Shown here: in pieces, positions 32,013-44,229 of the stretch
How the letters are laid out: every line of letters starts with the position of its first letter
Numbering within the stretch: position 1 is the stretch's first letter
DNA from: Hetaerina americana
Lineage: Eukaryota > Arthropoda > Insecta > Odonata > Calopterygidae
DNA length: 64,000 bases
Reading direction: 5' to 3'
Assembly: GCA_022747635.1 (NCBI GenBank)
Contig: JAKTNV010000004.1
Location: 23,715,679-23,779,678, forward strand
Position numbers and translations under genes: made by a program
Notes under the pieces: generated by a model
Seen by the model: only the letters and a program-made list of their open reading frames with translations
Told to the model about the DNA's origin: nothing
The model's database searches: none

Positions 32013-34515
32013 TAGAAAGCGTTTGGTGCAACATTAAGGACTACAACGGCAGAAGCCTATACGTGTGTTCATTTTATAGACCCCCAGATTCTAACACAGA
32101 TGTCCTACACAAGCTCAACGAACAAATATCCACTATCAGCAGCAGACAAAGCAACAGTAATATACTATAATCGCTGGTGACACATCTACCGTCAATTGAC
32201 TGGGACAACTACTGCGTAGGAAAATCTGCCAAAAACAGAGATTCATGCCAAGAACTCCTTCATATATTCACAAAACACTCCTTAGAACAAATTGTTAAAT
32301 CACCAACACGGGGCCAAAGCATACTAGACATCTTTGCGACTTCTATGCCCGAAATCATTACTAACATTGAAATAATAGACGGAATCAGTGACCATAAGGC
32401 TATTCTTGTTGAGTTAAAAACTAAGTTCGTCAAAATAAACAAAGAAAAGCGTAAAATATACCTATACAACAAGGCAAATTTTAACGGACTAAGAGAATAT
32501 TTAAACATAAAAATACCAGAATACATCACAAAAACACTGACAACAAATACAGAGAACACTTGGAATTTTTTCTTAAATATTTTACGCGAAGGAATAAAGA
32601 CGTACATCCCGTCCAAACTCAAATTTGACAGTAAGGAACCTAGATGGTACAACGGGGAAGTCATATCGGCATTAAGAAGGCAAAGAAAGCTACAGTCAAA
32701 TTTTAAAAAGAGTTTAAAAAGTGACGATATAATTTCTATGAATACAACCAAACAGCAACTAAAAGAATGCCGTAGTAAGACGAAAAGTATTATGCGCACA
32801 GCACTACACTCTTTTAAATCTAAAATGCTAAGCGAATATCTTGAGGAAAATCCAAAGTCATTCTGGTCCTATGTTAGGGAAATACAGGGTAAACGTCCCA
32901 CTGTTCACTCTTTGAGGACGGAAAATGGGGAAATCATTACAGATAGCGTGAAAAAGGCAAATATTTTAAACCATTTTTTCCAGAGCGTCTACAAGAAAAA
33001 CACAAACGCACCAAACGATCCTCCACACCCACCCGGGGAACACATGAGCGATCTTACACTGACCAAGCAGGGAATAGTACATCTGCTCCGTAGTATCAAA
33101 GCACACAAGGCACCTGGTCCGGAAGAAATACCTGCTAGAATATTAAAGGAATTAGCTGACGACATTGCCCCATTTTTACATATTGTTTTTCTAAAATCGA
33201 TAGAAGAAGGCTCAGTGCCTCGCGACTGGAAGCTAGCCCATATAACTCCCATCTTTAAAGGCGGCGATAGGGATAAACCAACCAATTACCGACCCATTCT
33301 TTAACATCGATCTCTTGTAAAATATTGGAACACATTATTGTCACTAACATTATGAGATTTCTTGATAGTAGGAAAATACTAATCCTCAACCAGCACGGAT
33401 TTAGGAAAAGCAGATCTTGCGAAACACAACTTGGTCTCTTCATTCACGATATACTTAGATCGGGAGAAAACAACACACAAGTCGATGCAGTATTCCTGGA
33501 TTTCAAAAAAGCCTTCGACAAAGTCCCACACAATAAATTGTTACATAAACTTACATACTATGGGATCAATGAGAAATTAATTAATTGGATTAGAGACTTC
33601 TTGTCAAACCGCAAACAAATAGTAGTCATAGATGGGTTGTGCTCAACGGAGAGAGATGTAACTTCGGGCGTCCCCCAGGGAAGTGTAATAGGGCCTCTTC
33701 TGTTCTTAATATACATAAATGACTTAAGCACACACGTTAGTAGCAATCTAAGGTTATTTGCTGACGACACGGTGATATACAGGGAGATAAGGAGCCGACT
33801 AGATCGCGAGCTACTCTCTAGAGACTTAGACAATATCTCGGAATGGTGCAATAAATGGGGATTAACACTTAATATAGATAAATGTGCAGTTTTGAAATTT
33901 TGGAATAAAGGAAGCGAGGAACAGGATATAAACTACAAAATAGAGGGTTCAGTATTGACTACGGCAAATCAAGTTAAATATTTGGGGGTTGTTCTAACAC
34001 CACGCCTTTCATGGGGAGCACATATCAGGACAATATGCGGATCAGCTTTAAAGAAACTTGGCTTCATAAAACGGGTGGTGGGGAAATGTAATGAAAAAGT
34101 TAAAGAGAGGTGTTATTTTGCTCTAGTTAGACCTCATTTGGAATATGCCGCAAGTATTTGGGATCCGTGGGAGAAAATTTGGCAAAAAGAATTAGATAAA
34201 GTCCAGAGAAAATCCGCTAGATTCGTTAAAAATTGTTATGATAAAAACACAAGTGTGACAGGTCTCTTAGGGGATTTAGGCTGGGAACCACTTGAAGTGC
34301 GGAGAGAACAAGCGAGGCTTAGACTTTTAGAAAGGTTCAGAACAAAAGAGTTTAACTATGACACTGAAGGAATTATAATGGCCCCACACTACTTAGGTAG
34401 ATCAGACCACAAAGATAAACTAAGGGAGATAGATTCCAAGACAGATAGGTACAAATACTCATTCTTTCCCCGAACAATCAGAAATCATAATAGCAAGAAA
34501 CCGAAGTCACTTTAG
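32013..34515 (+). pseudogene. CR1-like ORF2 of copy 2, two or three frameshifts
   Basis: Three frames cover it: 32013-32170, 32177-33304 and 33325-34515. The endonuclease end is SVWCNIKDYNGRS, CSFYRPPDS, LPSIDWDN and SDHKAILVELK (catalytic Asp-His). The linker is SKEPRWYNGEVISALRRQRK. RT: KAPGPEEIPARIL, WKLAHITPIFKGGDRDKPTNYRPI; then, after one missing T near 33299, QHGFRKSRSCETQLGLF, VDAVFLDFKKAFDKVPH (Asp), VTSGVPQGSVIGPLLFLIYINDL and LRLFADDTVIYREI (FADD). The C-terminal domain has KYLGVVLTPRLSWGAHI, LVRPHLEYAASIWDPW and a last YKYSFFPRTIRNHN. The catalytic motifs are intact. A small indel near 32160-32180 and the single-base loss near 33299 are the main breaks, so this copy is young. Confidence 0.88.
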
Positions 34516-34812
34516 AAATATTAAAAACGTTGAATTTACAAGTCGGAACAAAATTAAACACTATAGAGATGTTAGGTATACTTTCAGGTGCATGTGTATG
34601 TTAGTTGGTAGTTTGAGTGTTTGCATGTGTGTGGGGTGTAAGTGTTCATGCATGAATGTATGCCATGTTTTTTTTATATATGATTTTGTGGTTATTGCAT
34701 GCGGTTTTTTTTTCTTTTTCTTTTCTAAATTACGGGTGGTGTCCTAGCACCCCCCGCCACACGCCCTTGCGGCGGCTTGCGGGGCATTAAGTAGATGTGG
34801 ATGAATAAGTGA
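32013..34812 (+). mobile_element. CR1-like LINE copy 2, 5'-truncated
   Basis: Similarity to copy 1 starts exactly at TAGAAAGCGTTTGG (32013), inside the endonuclease, and continues to GGGCATTAAGTAGATG near 34800. ORF1 and the first third of the endonuclease are absent, the usual 5' truncation of LINEs. The 3' UTR (34516-34812) holds a T-run, CACCCCCCGCCACACGCCC and GCGGCGGCTTGCGGGG. It has no poly(A), as is common in the CR1 clade. I see no clear target-site duplication. Confidence 0.85.
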
Positions 34813-35160
34813 GATTGAGATTTAATAAGGCATTAAAATTAAAATTGAATATGGCATTCAACTTAATTTGTAGAAATATGGTTAATACATTCTTCTTGCT
34901 CATAATAAAAATTTCTCAAAGAGCTAGAAATATTATAGATCCGCTAGTGTACAAGGAAGTTATGATAATGACTCATTTGAAGTGATTCCTAAAAACCCCG
35001 GAAGTGAACACGACTCCATTTAATAGCACAGTAAGAATTACTATCATTGAAAAACTACTAATTTAATTATTTACGTGTTTTTTGTCCTCTAATACTGACC
35101 GAGATATCCATCATCGTGCTCCACGGTGCTCGTGGTAAGCCATGGCAATTTATACTTTAT
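34813..35160. other. No recognised feature
   Basis: AT-rich flank between CR1-like copy 2 and the next dispersed repeat. Confidence 0.4.
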
Positions 35161-35166
35161 TTATTT

Positions 35167-35275
35167 TAGTAAGCTGCCAGCCACCGCTAGGGAGTTTGGT
35201 AGGAGATGAAAACATACAAGACTAGTTTTGATCCAAATATGAACCTACTAGGGTCCGACAATGTGTCGAGAGTTG
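35167..35275 (+). repeat. Dispersed repeat family R1, copy 2
   Basis: TAGTAAGCTGCCAGCCACCGCTAGGG.. and TTTTGATCCAAATATG align with the copy at 19663. It ends next to the 3' end of the mariner relic. Confidence 0.55.
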
Positions 35276-35289
35276 CTATTTATATTTTT

Positions 35290-36510
35290 AACCTAATAAT
35301 GAAAAGACAGTAATTAATTTTTGAAAATGACTTTCTCCGAGATAATCAATACACTTTGGCATGCGCTCGAACCAATTTTCGTAACACTTTTTCCACTCTG
35401 ATTGAGGTATCTTCAAAACATGGTTTTTAAATATCGGATCGTAGATTTTCACGGCGTTCAGATGAAATACACTCCATTCTCGGGATGTCACCGGGAAACA
35501 ACATCGGGAAACAACCTATGTGGTGACATCCCGAGAATGGAGAGTCTTTTATGGTTTTTGAATGCTCAACGGCTTCTTCAGGCGCCGAAAAACGTTGGCC
35601 ACGCCATTTTTCCTTGATAACGGGAATAAAAAAAGTCATTTGATGCTAAATCAGGGCTCTACGGAGGATGGCCCATCAATTCGACGTTTTGACCAGTCAA
35701 ATAGGCAGTTGTTTCAGCTGAACTGTGAGAGTTTGCATGGTCACGATGAAGAATAATTCTTCGTTGCCGCTTCTTTTTCCGTATTTCACCAAGCTCTTCT
35801 CGCAAAAAAATGCTCCTGTACCATTTAGAATTCACGGTTCTACGTTGATCTAACGCTACGGTTGCCACATGTCCAGTTATTCTGAAGAAACAGGCGATCA
35901 TTTCTTCGATGTGATTCGTGCACGAATCACTTATGTCGTCTTGGGCATATTTTGGCTCCTCTTGGATGACCCATACAGTGGATTGCTGTTTTATTTCGGG
36001 CTCCAAAGGATCCAAGATTCGTCGCCTGTGTATATGTTACCCGTACACAGGTGTTGATGCACCGCGATTGTATTTGTTGAGCATTTCTTTGCACCAATTG
36101 ACACGATCATCTTTTTGAGCTTTTGTCAAATTATGTAGGATCCAACCCGAAAAATTTTTTTCACAGCTAAATATTCATGAAATATCTTTTGGATGCTCGC
36201 CGTACTAATCCCCAAGGATGCCTCAATCTCACGATAACTCACATCTTCCTTTACTAGTTCTTGCACAGCATCAATGTTTTCTGGCACAACAACTGATTTT
36301 GGACGACGTTCCCGACTTACGTCGCTGGGCGAACGGTGGCCATGGTGGAATTCGTTATACTAGCGTTTCATAGTACCAAAAAATTGGACTTCATCGCCAA
36401 AAGTGGAAGTAAGTTGATCGATGCACTGCTGTATGTTGCAAAAAATTATCGCGCGAAAGTGTTCACGAGTTATCACCATTTTTTCGCTGAGACAAAATTT
36501 TCGAGTCACT
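35290..36510 (-). pseudogene. D34D mariner transposase pseudogene
   Basis: Nearly the whole transposase can be followed on the minus strand in changing frames. N-terminal DNA-binding part near 36500-36170: REHFRAIIFCNIQQ, GISTASIQKIFHEYL. YTGDESWI (first catalytic Asp) lies near 36020, HRDHANSHSS (second Asp) near 35740 and HPP-stop-SPDLASNDFF (third Asp in SND, 35635-35637) near 35650. Spacing between the second and third Asp is 34 residues, the D34D mariner type. The stop is a Tyr codon of 'PPYSPDLA' turned to TAG. The C-terminus is EEAVE, an insertion, then FKNHVLKIPQSEWKKCYENWFERMPKCIDYLG. Catalytic Asp are retained, but stops, frameshifts and the insertion inactivate it. Confidence 0.85.
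35420..35562. mobile_element. 119-bp palindromic insert in the mariner, 12-bp duplication
   Basis: ATGGTTTTTRAA occurs at 35420-35431 and 35551-35562, flanking 119 bp that break the mariner frame between EEAVE and FKNHVLK. Removing the insert and one duplicate restores the family sequence. Inside, 35472-35492 and 35522-35542 are perfect 21-bp reverse complements around a 29-nt loop holding two tandem CGGGAAACAAC units. No coding capacity. The duplication length suits a retrotransposed scrap better than a TA-targeting transposon (inference). Confidence 0.7.
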
Positions 36511-36589
36511 GTAAACAATACAATTTATGATCAAACGACAAAATATTCTGAAAATAGTTGGCGTTAAAAAGGTCAAACTTTCATAGGGA

Positions 36590-36790
36590 AACGTCAGATG
36601 GCGCCCAAAGCGCTTAGCGTTGTCAAGGATCAAGATATAAATAGCAAACCCCGTATTCTGATCACTAATTATTCGAAAAGGAAATGTAATCTCAAATCTA
36701 TCAGTTCTACATTTAATCTTTCTAATTTTGTTGACATGACCCCTCCTGCCGTCGTAAGATGGGGTAATCATAGTATGATACTTTGTCGAA
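36590..36790 (-). pseudogene. CR1-like ORF2 C-terminal fragment
   Basis: The minus strand reads ITPSYDGRRGHVNKIRKIKCRTDRFEITFPFRIISDQN, colinear with the ends of the other CR1-like copies here (for example YYGGRDNVNKIREIECRTDKLKMSFFP in copy A). It carries only the last ~45 residues of ORF2 and lies just beyond the 5' end of the mariner relic. Confidence 0.75.
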
Positions 36791-36799
36791 GACTCTTAA

Positions 36800-39700
36800 A
36801 ATCTAGAAAAATAGCATGTATGCACATATGCATGCCTGTTTCCCCATATTTCGTTGGCATTTGATTTGACAGAAATCAAAGAATTAGTTTTTAGCTCCTC
36901 CGATCTGGAACTTAAAAAATTAAGATCTTGGTTTTTTATAAATAATGAATGGAAACAAAATAAAATTTAAATAGGAAACGTTATTTGTTAAATAAAGTGA
37001 AGAATGATTTTCATTTAGTGATTTCCGTCCAAAAAAATTGATATAAAAAGTTATTCGAAGTGTTTTATATCGTTGCTTGCTTGAATATGGTGCGATATAA
37101 CACCTCATTTAGATATAAATTTTTATGGTAAATCAATATTGCTCGACGGCACATAAAGCGTTCAGACAGCACTACTCAATGACTACCGAGACCATGAGCA
37201 CTTACGTTCAAACCGAAGTTCCAAATCACGTTCACTGATTACATGCTCCTGTGAATATGCCTTTCAATAGCTGTTAGCTCGAGGGCAAGGGCAATAACTC
37301 TTTACTATATCAATACTGCGTGTGCCATGCAGGTACCGTACTTGAAAGGCTTTCCCGAGCAATTTAGAATGGAATTGACTTAATGGATTTTGTACATACT
37401 AGACATGAACACATTCAATTCAGAAAATAACGGAATGCACATCTAATAACTCAGAAATAATGGCCAAAGAAGGATATGACATGAAGGAGAGAAATTCCTT
37501 GGTGAAAACTATTTCAATCGCGAAACATTGGGGGCACAAAAAAGCTATTTCGGTCCTTCTGTCACTCCCGGAGTACCTGAAGATTAGTCTACAATCAGTT
37601 GGCTAATCGTGTCCGCATATAAATTCCTGATTAAAGCAAATATCTGGAGCAGGCCTCCAAGGAATAATGACACATGGTGGGTACAGTAGATAAGAGAAGT
37701 TTAAACACAGTATAAAAGGGATCATATAATACGTTGAAGATCAAATGAACGAATCATATTATTAAGGTAGAGGATTATGAGAAGAAAGAATATTGAACAA
37801 AACTCGGAAAGGAAGAACGAATCAATTTATTTGGTACATTTTGGGACAGGATGGTCTAATGAACAAAGTCGAGAAATGAATAAATAATTGAAGAAAACGA
37901 TGCACAAATTACAAATAGATTTATATTTATAAAATTAATAAATACGAGACACTTGTACAAAAATTCACTTTCGATTCCCTCTGCTTTTCATCGTAATAAA
38001 ATTCTATGATTCTATGATTAGGCAGTTAATAAAAGTCTCTTAAATATATCGATACACTAGTGTCACCATTTAGGCATAGAAATAATTTCTAAATAGGTAA
38101 AGGTGGTTTATTCACCCAACAAAATTTCAATTTACAGAATCAAATCAATAAAAATACCAGTGGCAGCAATATTTAATCAAGAAAAATTCTGCCGGGTTCG
38201 CTTGCAATGCTTCCAAATATCGTTGATCTTCGCCCTCCATTCGAGTGAAGCAGTATTTCAATTATAGAAGCTACGTGACCCAGTGGTTACTTCCAGAGCA
38301 ATAATCCTCGGAATAGTATTTGTCTCTTCTTGCCCTGAGTAATCGTACGTAATGCCCTTTCATCTGTCGCTTCGAATCTGAAGAGTCAACAGCATTCAGC
38401 ACAGAGTCAGCAGAGGGGGGAAGTAAGTGTTGTACCCATTAGGCACACAATGGGTGGAGCTTTGGCGTAATATTGATCATTGCAGTGAGTGACGCAGATG
38501 CTGTTTTGCAACAAACTTACAACCCAATGAAATAAGGAGTGGCAGAATAATGCCGTTTTGTATTTTTCATTTCACCTGATGTTTACGTGTCAACAACAAG
38601 GCCAAATTTGCAATGTCTCCTAATGAAAATCCAACTAATAGCTTTCAAACTTCGATACTCCAATTTAAATAGAAATCACACCATAAATGAGCAGTCATAC
38701 TATTAAATTCATCAAATATTAAGTATAGTATACTAAATAATGACATGTTAGTAAAAATATGTTCAATGGGGACGCATATTGAAAAAATGTTACAATGGAT
38801 CAATTCTTGAAGAATTGTCTCCCAAAACGTACCTACTGTATTGCGTACCTCCAGCCCTTTTCCTGCAATGCTTAACTTTTCCACACATGTAGCAGCTAAA
38901 CGTAATTAAAGGGCGAGCAAATTAAAAAAATTAAAGGAAACAAGCATGTCAGGGAGCAGTGGAAAGGGACGAAATGGTGTCGGCCATAGACGTATTCCAA
39001 TGGGCAGGCATATAGTCTACTTTTGATGGTAATCAATTCAATTGGATTTGATTTATCTTCTGTGTCATCGCAACGAGTCTTGTAATTATGAGAAATATCG
39101 AAGTCGGTATTTCCATGCCTTCAAATTCCTTTTCATTTCCTTCCTTCCTTTTCATGCCTCGAATTTGATTTTGGTGAAAACTGAAAAATGCCAAAGAAAT
39201 GTTTTCAGGTTCAAGGGTGTAGAAGGCATTTGTAATTGAATTATGTCCGGTCTCGTCATGAACAAAAGAATCACGATTTCTCTCAGCAATGATCCTCTCT
39301 CTCCTTCCCTTCCTTATCTTCCCTCTCTAATAGCCCTGACGGGGATTCAGTGTAGGATAAGATCAAATTCGCATTGGTGATATATATGTTGACGCGTGGT
39401 GGAAATCCGAGACAGCAGGGTTTGCCCCCAGATATTTCCTGTTGCTTGTGGAATTGGTGATATACTATATTCTAGTATTTCTGGTTTTCCCATTGCTTAA
39501 ATTATGGGCCGCTGAACCTGTTGCTATTACTTCCCTACAGTCTTTTTTTCAGCACCTTTCCTCTTTCATGTCGAAGTGAGTCAAAAAATACTACTGTTAT
39601 CAAAAGATGACATCTCCCATGCACACGGGAATAAAGAACTTGAATTACCAGTCCGGCGCAGTTTTCCCAATGAACTTTTCTACTGAGTAGGTCACTCGTA

Positions 39701-40380
39701 AAAGAATGTTTTGGAAACAGAGAATTGCCATACGGATGAGAATTTTAGTGACTTACCCGATGCATAGAAATATCGATTAAATCTACTTTTCCTTGAACTC
39801 CACTTTTCCCTGACATACAAAGGTGAGGACTTTACTTTAACATGATTAACAAAGACAGAGGCACTAGTATTGAAAAATACAGAGCAATGTTTTTGGGAAG
39901 ACTGCGTTTGGATTATACATTTATAGAATAGCGAGGAAAAATGTAAGTTCTGCTGTCGAATAAATATGCCGGAGATAAAAATTGTGAACCTCTTCGAAAA
40001 TTATTGATATTCAATGACTCAAATGCGAAAGGCCTCATTTATCGTCAAATCCTTCTTCGATCAAATTTCATGTCTTTATTAGGTCCTCGCCGGCTCTTAT
40101 ACTCATAAACGGAATGCCATGAATTTACTCTTTACTTTCAGTCAAAATTTCACCAGGAACTCTTAAGTTTTAATATTGATCATAAACTCCGATGCTGCGG
40201 AGATCATGAACCTTTATTTCCCCATGCCATTCACCATACTCGCTGGGCACCACTCCCTCTGCGCATTCATGCAGGCCTCCTGATCTGTGCTGCCGCTAGC
40301 TTTTGAGTTCCCAACGGGAAATGAAGGAAACTTCGGTTGAATGCATCTACTCCGAGTCAGTTGAGTCCCTAACCTATTCC
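36800..40380. other. No recognised gene
   Basis: AT-rich DNA with frames under 80 codons. I found no RNA-like fold, terminal repeats or LINE motifs. Confidence 0.45.
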
Positions 40381-40389
40381 ACCAATTTT

Positions 40390-40640
40390 AACATATACCA
40401 GGTCGTAGCGCAGCATCCCCTCCATCGCTCACCTTCACCCACAACTTCCTCTCTTCCTCTCCCTCCAACTACTACCCACCTCTCCTCCATCACAATTTTC
40501 ACAGAATGCACTCCTACGTCCTTGTTCGGTCTTTTGTATTCCGAAAGTTACTTTCCGCCACCAGGTCAGTCGCCCGGTGCAATCAGAGACTTTCAATTGC
40601 CCCCCCCCAATCTCCCGCACTCTCGATAGACTCTTTTGTT
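40390..40640. other. CT-rich tract
   Basis: Strongly pyrimidine-rich on the plus strand (CTCCATCGCTCACC... to CCCCCCCCAATCTCCC). It gives Pro/Ser/Thr-rich frames of up to 108 codons that I regard as compositional. Confidence 0.4.
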
Positions 40641-42290
40641 TAAGTTTTTCTCTAAGTGGATGCCTCTCCTTACCATTCTCAAATTATCCACGCATCAGAG
40701 CACAAACGGGAAGAAGGAAGTCGGGTTCACCAATCCCGATGAATAAATACATTAGCATCTATTTCACTATTATAATACTAGTTCATATTAACCTCGCATG
40801 CTAAGCATAAGAAAGGACCGGAGATATTTTAACATTACAAACCACGCTTACTAAGTACTGAAAGGAAATAAAAGGCTGAATAGTTTAGAGTTCCATTAAA
40901 TAACAAGTTTTATAAGACTAATGACAAATTCGGGACAACCATGACCCAAGGAAGGAAAAAAGAATATTTGCTCACCCAACATATTACTAATTAGGTGCAT
41001 TTCATTTTAAATATAAGAGTGCATACTATTGGGATGCCTTTTCTTTGGTGATCTCCTAAACCGCCGTTGCTAATGACAACAACGTTTAACCGAAAAGATT
41101 GCAGGAACTTTCTCAATCCTGTGATCTATTTTTAATCAAATATTTAATAGATGATGAAAACGTATAGCAATAGTCACTATTATTATTTTTTGAATATTCT
41201 AACCTGATAAAGTTTTCTAATTATGCATCTATGCAGAGTAAGAATTCATAATAGTAATAGTAAGAATAAAAGAGTACTGATGTATTGTGCAATTAATGAC
41301 CTTATCTGGACTATGACACATTAAATGTACCAATATAAGCCACATTACATACTCTATCATTCAATAAATGTTGTCAGATATCTTGTTAGATAAATAACGA
41401 TGGTTAATCATAATATTACTATATATCGTTCCCCTTCAGTATACAGTCATTTATCTATTTCAAAATGAATATGTTGGTAATTTTTATTTTCATTTATTTA
41501 ATAACTTCTTATTTGTTCTTTGGACATAAAATAGCAATATTAAAAAAATGATTTTTGTAAGCTTTAAGTTAAATTAACCCAGAAACTGCTTCTGGCGGTC
41601 GTATCGCCTGGACTTGCATTCATTCTTATTTTAATTGTTTTTCTAGTTTCATTATGACATCTTTATCCATCATGAAAATTTTTGAAATGCACTTCGCGAA
41701 TTACATATCTATAAAATGATAAAAATCAGACCGTAAACGCAGGCTTATAATCGGGCTATATAAACTGAGAATACCTGTATATTCCTCCCAATGGCACCAA
41801 CGATTAGACATAGCTCAGTAGAGGATAGAAATTCTCCACATACACCTGAAAGTAAGATAACCTGTTCACTGAATGAATTAGACATTGCACATTCCTTCCC
41901 CTCCCGTCCACCTAAGAAATCCTAATATCCAAAGCAAGTGATGTACCGGATGTGTTTTTACCATTATATTTAACCTTTAAATACACATTCAGGTTTCCAT
42001 TCCACTTGAATTCAATACCAGCTTAAGCTTAACAATGAAATAGATAAAGTTTTTACACGTATCTTCTCCCATTGCTTAATTTTTGAATTTACAAATGTGC
42101 ATGCAACGGGCATTGGCTAAAGCGTTAATATCAATTATCTAACAATCATAAAATGAACAGATTAACATCAACGTGGGAATGTGAGTATAAAAAACCTTTC
42201 TTCATTATCAAATGTTTAGTTACAAAGCGGCATACATTAAGTCTAATGAATACATTCAAGTTTATAGGTACTGATAAACTGATTTAACTG
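40640..42290. other. No recognised gene
   Basis: AT-rich DNA. No supportable feature. Confidence 0.4.
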
Positions 42291-42299
42291 ATAAGATCA

Positions 42300-42880
42300 C
42301 TAGGCGCCGATCAAACACCACTGACTTAGATGGAAATTAGGCCCGCACCAGGGAGAGTGCAGAGTCCTTTGCCAATCACACTGAGGAGTCAGTAAGGTAC
42401 CCGGGTCCCCATCTCCTTTCCCCGGCGGCACACCCCGCCCCCTTCTCGCCGCCTCATCAAACCACACGTTCTCCACCCAGCTCCCGTCTCTGCCTTTCCG
42501 TACCATGCGACGAGGGCGCAATGGCATCGCCGCGCCGCCCGGCTCACCCGATGGGTGGCCCCACCGGGAGACTTCAATGCACGCGCGTCCCAGGCGCTCG
42601 CCATTGTTTGCCGTTCTGTTCCCCCAGCAAATGGGATTTCGAAGGGGGGGGAAGACGGTGGTTGGGGGCGGACGGGGGGAATAGAAAGCGACGCGCGCGA
42701 CGAAGGCGATGGATCATGCCACTCCGCAGGTCGTCACCCTTCCTTCCCCTTCCGTCCACCACCCCTCTGACCCAATGCATGTACACCTCGTTCACCCCCA
42801 ATCACCAGCCACACATATCCTCCCACCCCCCAGCTCACACACCCCCGTCCTTTCGCTCTTTTATAAAATTTGTTCAAATG
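42300..42880. other. GC/CpG-rich patch with open frames
   Basis: GC and CpG rise sharply from about 42400 to 42860. A 209-codon plus-strand frame (42521-43150) starts in it and runs out into AT-rich DNA. Its first part is Arg/Gly/Pro-rich and it has no domain I know, so I do not call it a gene. It may be a promoter or first-exon island. The minus-strand reading near 42300-42430 (TLHSPWCGPNFHLSQW) is also unidentified. Confidence 0.35.
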
Positions 42881-43119
42881 TATACTTTACGGGGAAAAGA
42901 CACGCCACCATTCACGAGTAAATGGCTAATATCTCCCAGTCTTATTTTTCTTGACGCGTTCAACTGGTTTCAAAGTAGTGCGACAGCTGTCGTGGCAATA
43001 CGACCTTTCTACTCTGTGGCTTCAGAGGTAGAGTCAATATTGAGTTTAATTATTAAGGCAAGTCGCAATGGTCAATACATGGAAGTCGAATATGACAGGG
43101 CTGTCCGCAATCTCCCGTG

Positions 43120-43880
43120 CTATGCAAGGTGCACGTGGAGGGAATGGTAAAATAGGCATAAGAACTTAAGATAGGAATATGGTAGGCAGGGATTTCATAA
43201 AATCAGTTAGGTTTGCGGATCATCAAGGTTAGATAGACAGTTAGCTAAGCAATTGCAATCTTTCCTAAGTGGATAAGAAAAGCAGAGTGATGACTATAGA
43301 AAGAGAATTAATGCAAACTAAACAAAGGTTATGAATTTTTTGAGAAAGACAAAAGCTAATTTAAACGTGGAGTGCAAAAATTAGACGGGTGGATCAGTGT
43401 GCGTACCTTGGAAGTGTCTTGGATGAAGACGGTCACAATAGTACGGATATAAGCAGAAGGATTGATTTCAGCAGAAAATATTTCATAAGACGAAGGGAAT
43501 TAATGACAGGGACGTTGAGCAAGGAGATTTAGATATGGCTAGGGAAAACTTTAGATACGACTAGGGAGAAAATCTAGAATTTGGATCGTGATTTTTTACG
43601 ACTTGGAAACATGTTCAATGAAGCAAGGTGATTGTTCTTGGGTGCTAAGATGAAGTAATATGATTGGAGGCATTTAGATGTGGGTATGGAGAGGGTTCGG
43701 AAAGTTAAAACGGACGGATATAAAATCAAACTGTGATCGACCCAAGCGTTGGAGTAGGAGAAGGATGGGTATTTTGGACGGATTGAAGAGAGGTAGAATT
43801 ATGTTGAATTGCTGAATAGTTTAATTTAGAACAGGGTGTAGGGTTTTGTCTTCTAAGGGGAGGCTAGGTTATGTAGGAGC
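43120..43880 (+). pseudogene. RTE/Jockey-like LINE ORF2 fragment, RT end to tail
   Basis: The plus strand gives FIKSVRFADHQG (decayed FADD block), then VDQCAYLGSVLDEDGHNSTDISRRIDFSRKYF, then RRELMTGTLSKEI. This matches 'VEQxxYLGSxxxxDGxxxxEIxxRI' downstream of the RT core. The tail AACAGGGTGTAGGGTTTTG near 43830 matches the 3' end of the 13.7-14.6 kb copy. Several stops are present. Confidence 0.7.
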
Positions 43881-43984
43881 GTGCGTGTCTTCTATTCAAT
43901 TCATATGTCTATTTAAAACGTACCATAAAAACGGCATCATCATCAGGATTTAAATCCTAAGTTTGGTTCTCTGCAGCCTCATTT

Positions 43985-44225
43985 TCTTCTTCATTCAGTG
44001 TTAATTCCCTCACTTCCTGACATATTGTCGGTTTCATGTCCTTTTTAAATAATAATTTATTCTACGCGCTTCTACGTTCTCTTGGTCTTACTTACGGGAT
44101 CTTAACTTCTATTTATGTTAATAACTTATCCATTGCACCCCAACCTGAGATCATTCCATCTAGTTCTTCTTTGCCATAGAGTTCTCCATTTGGTCCTTGC
44201 CTCTTCAGCTCTTTTCGATAAATAA
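43985..44225 (-). pseudogene. RTE-like LINE ORF2 C-terminal tail
   Basis: DNA closely similar to 28725-28985: both contain CCATCTAGTTCTTCTTTGSC-type sequence followed by AGAGTTCTCCAT and TGGTCCT. The orientation (minus) is opposite to the adjacent 43.1-43.9 kb fragment, so two LINE tails meet tail to tail here. Confidence 0.6.
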
Positions 44226-44229
44226 TGGG

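Noticed and set aside
42521..43150. 209-codon plus-strand frame
   Set aside because: Crosses from a GC-rich patch into AT-rich DNA with no domain. Likely open by composition.
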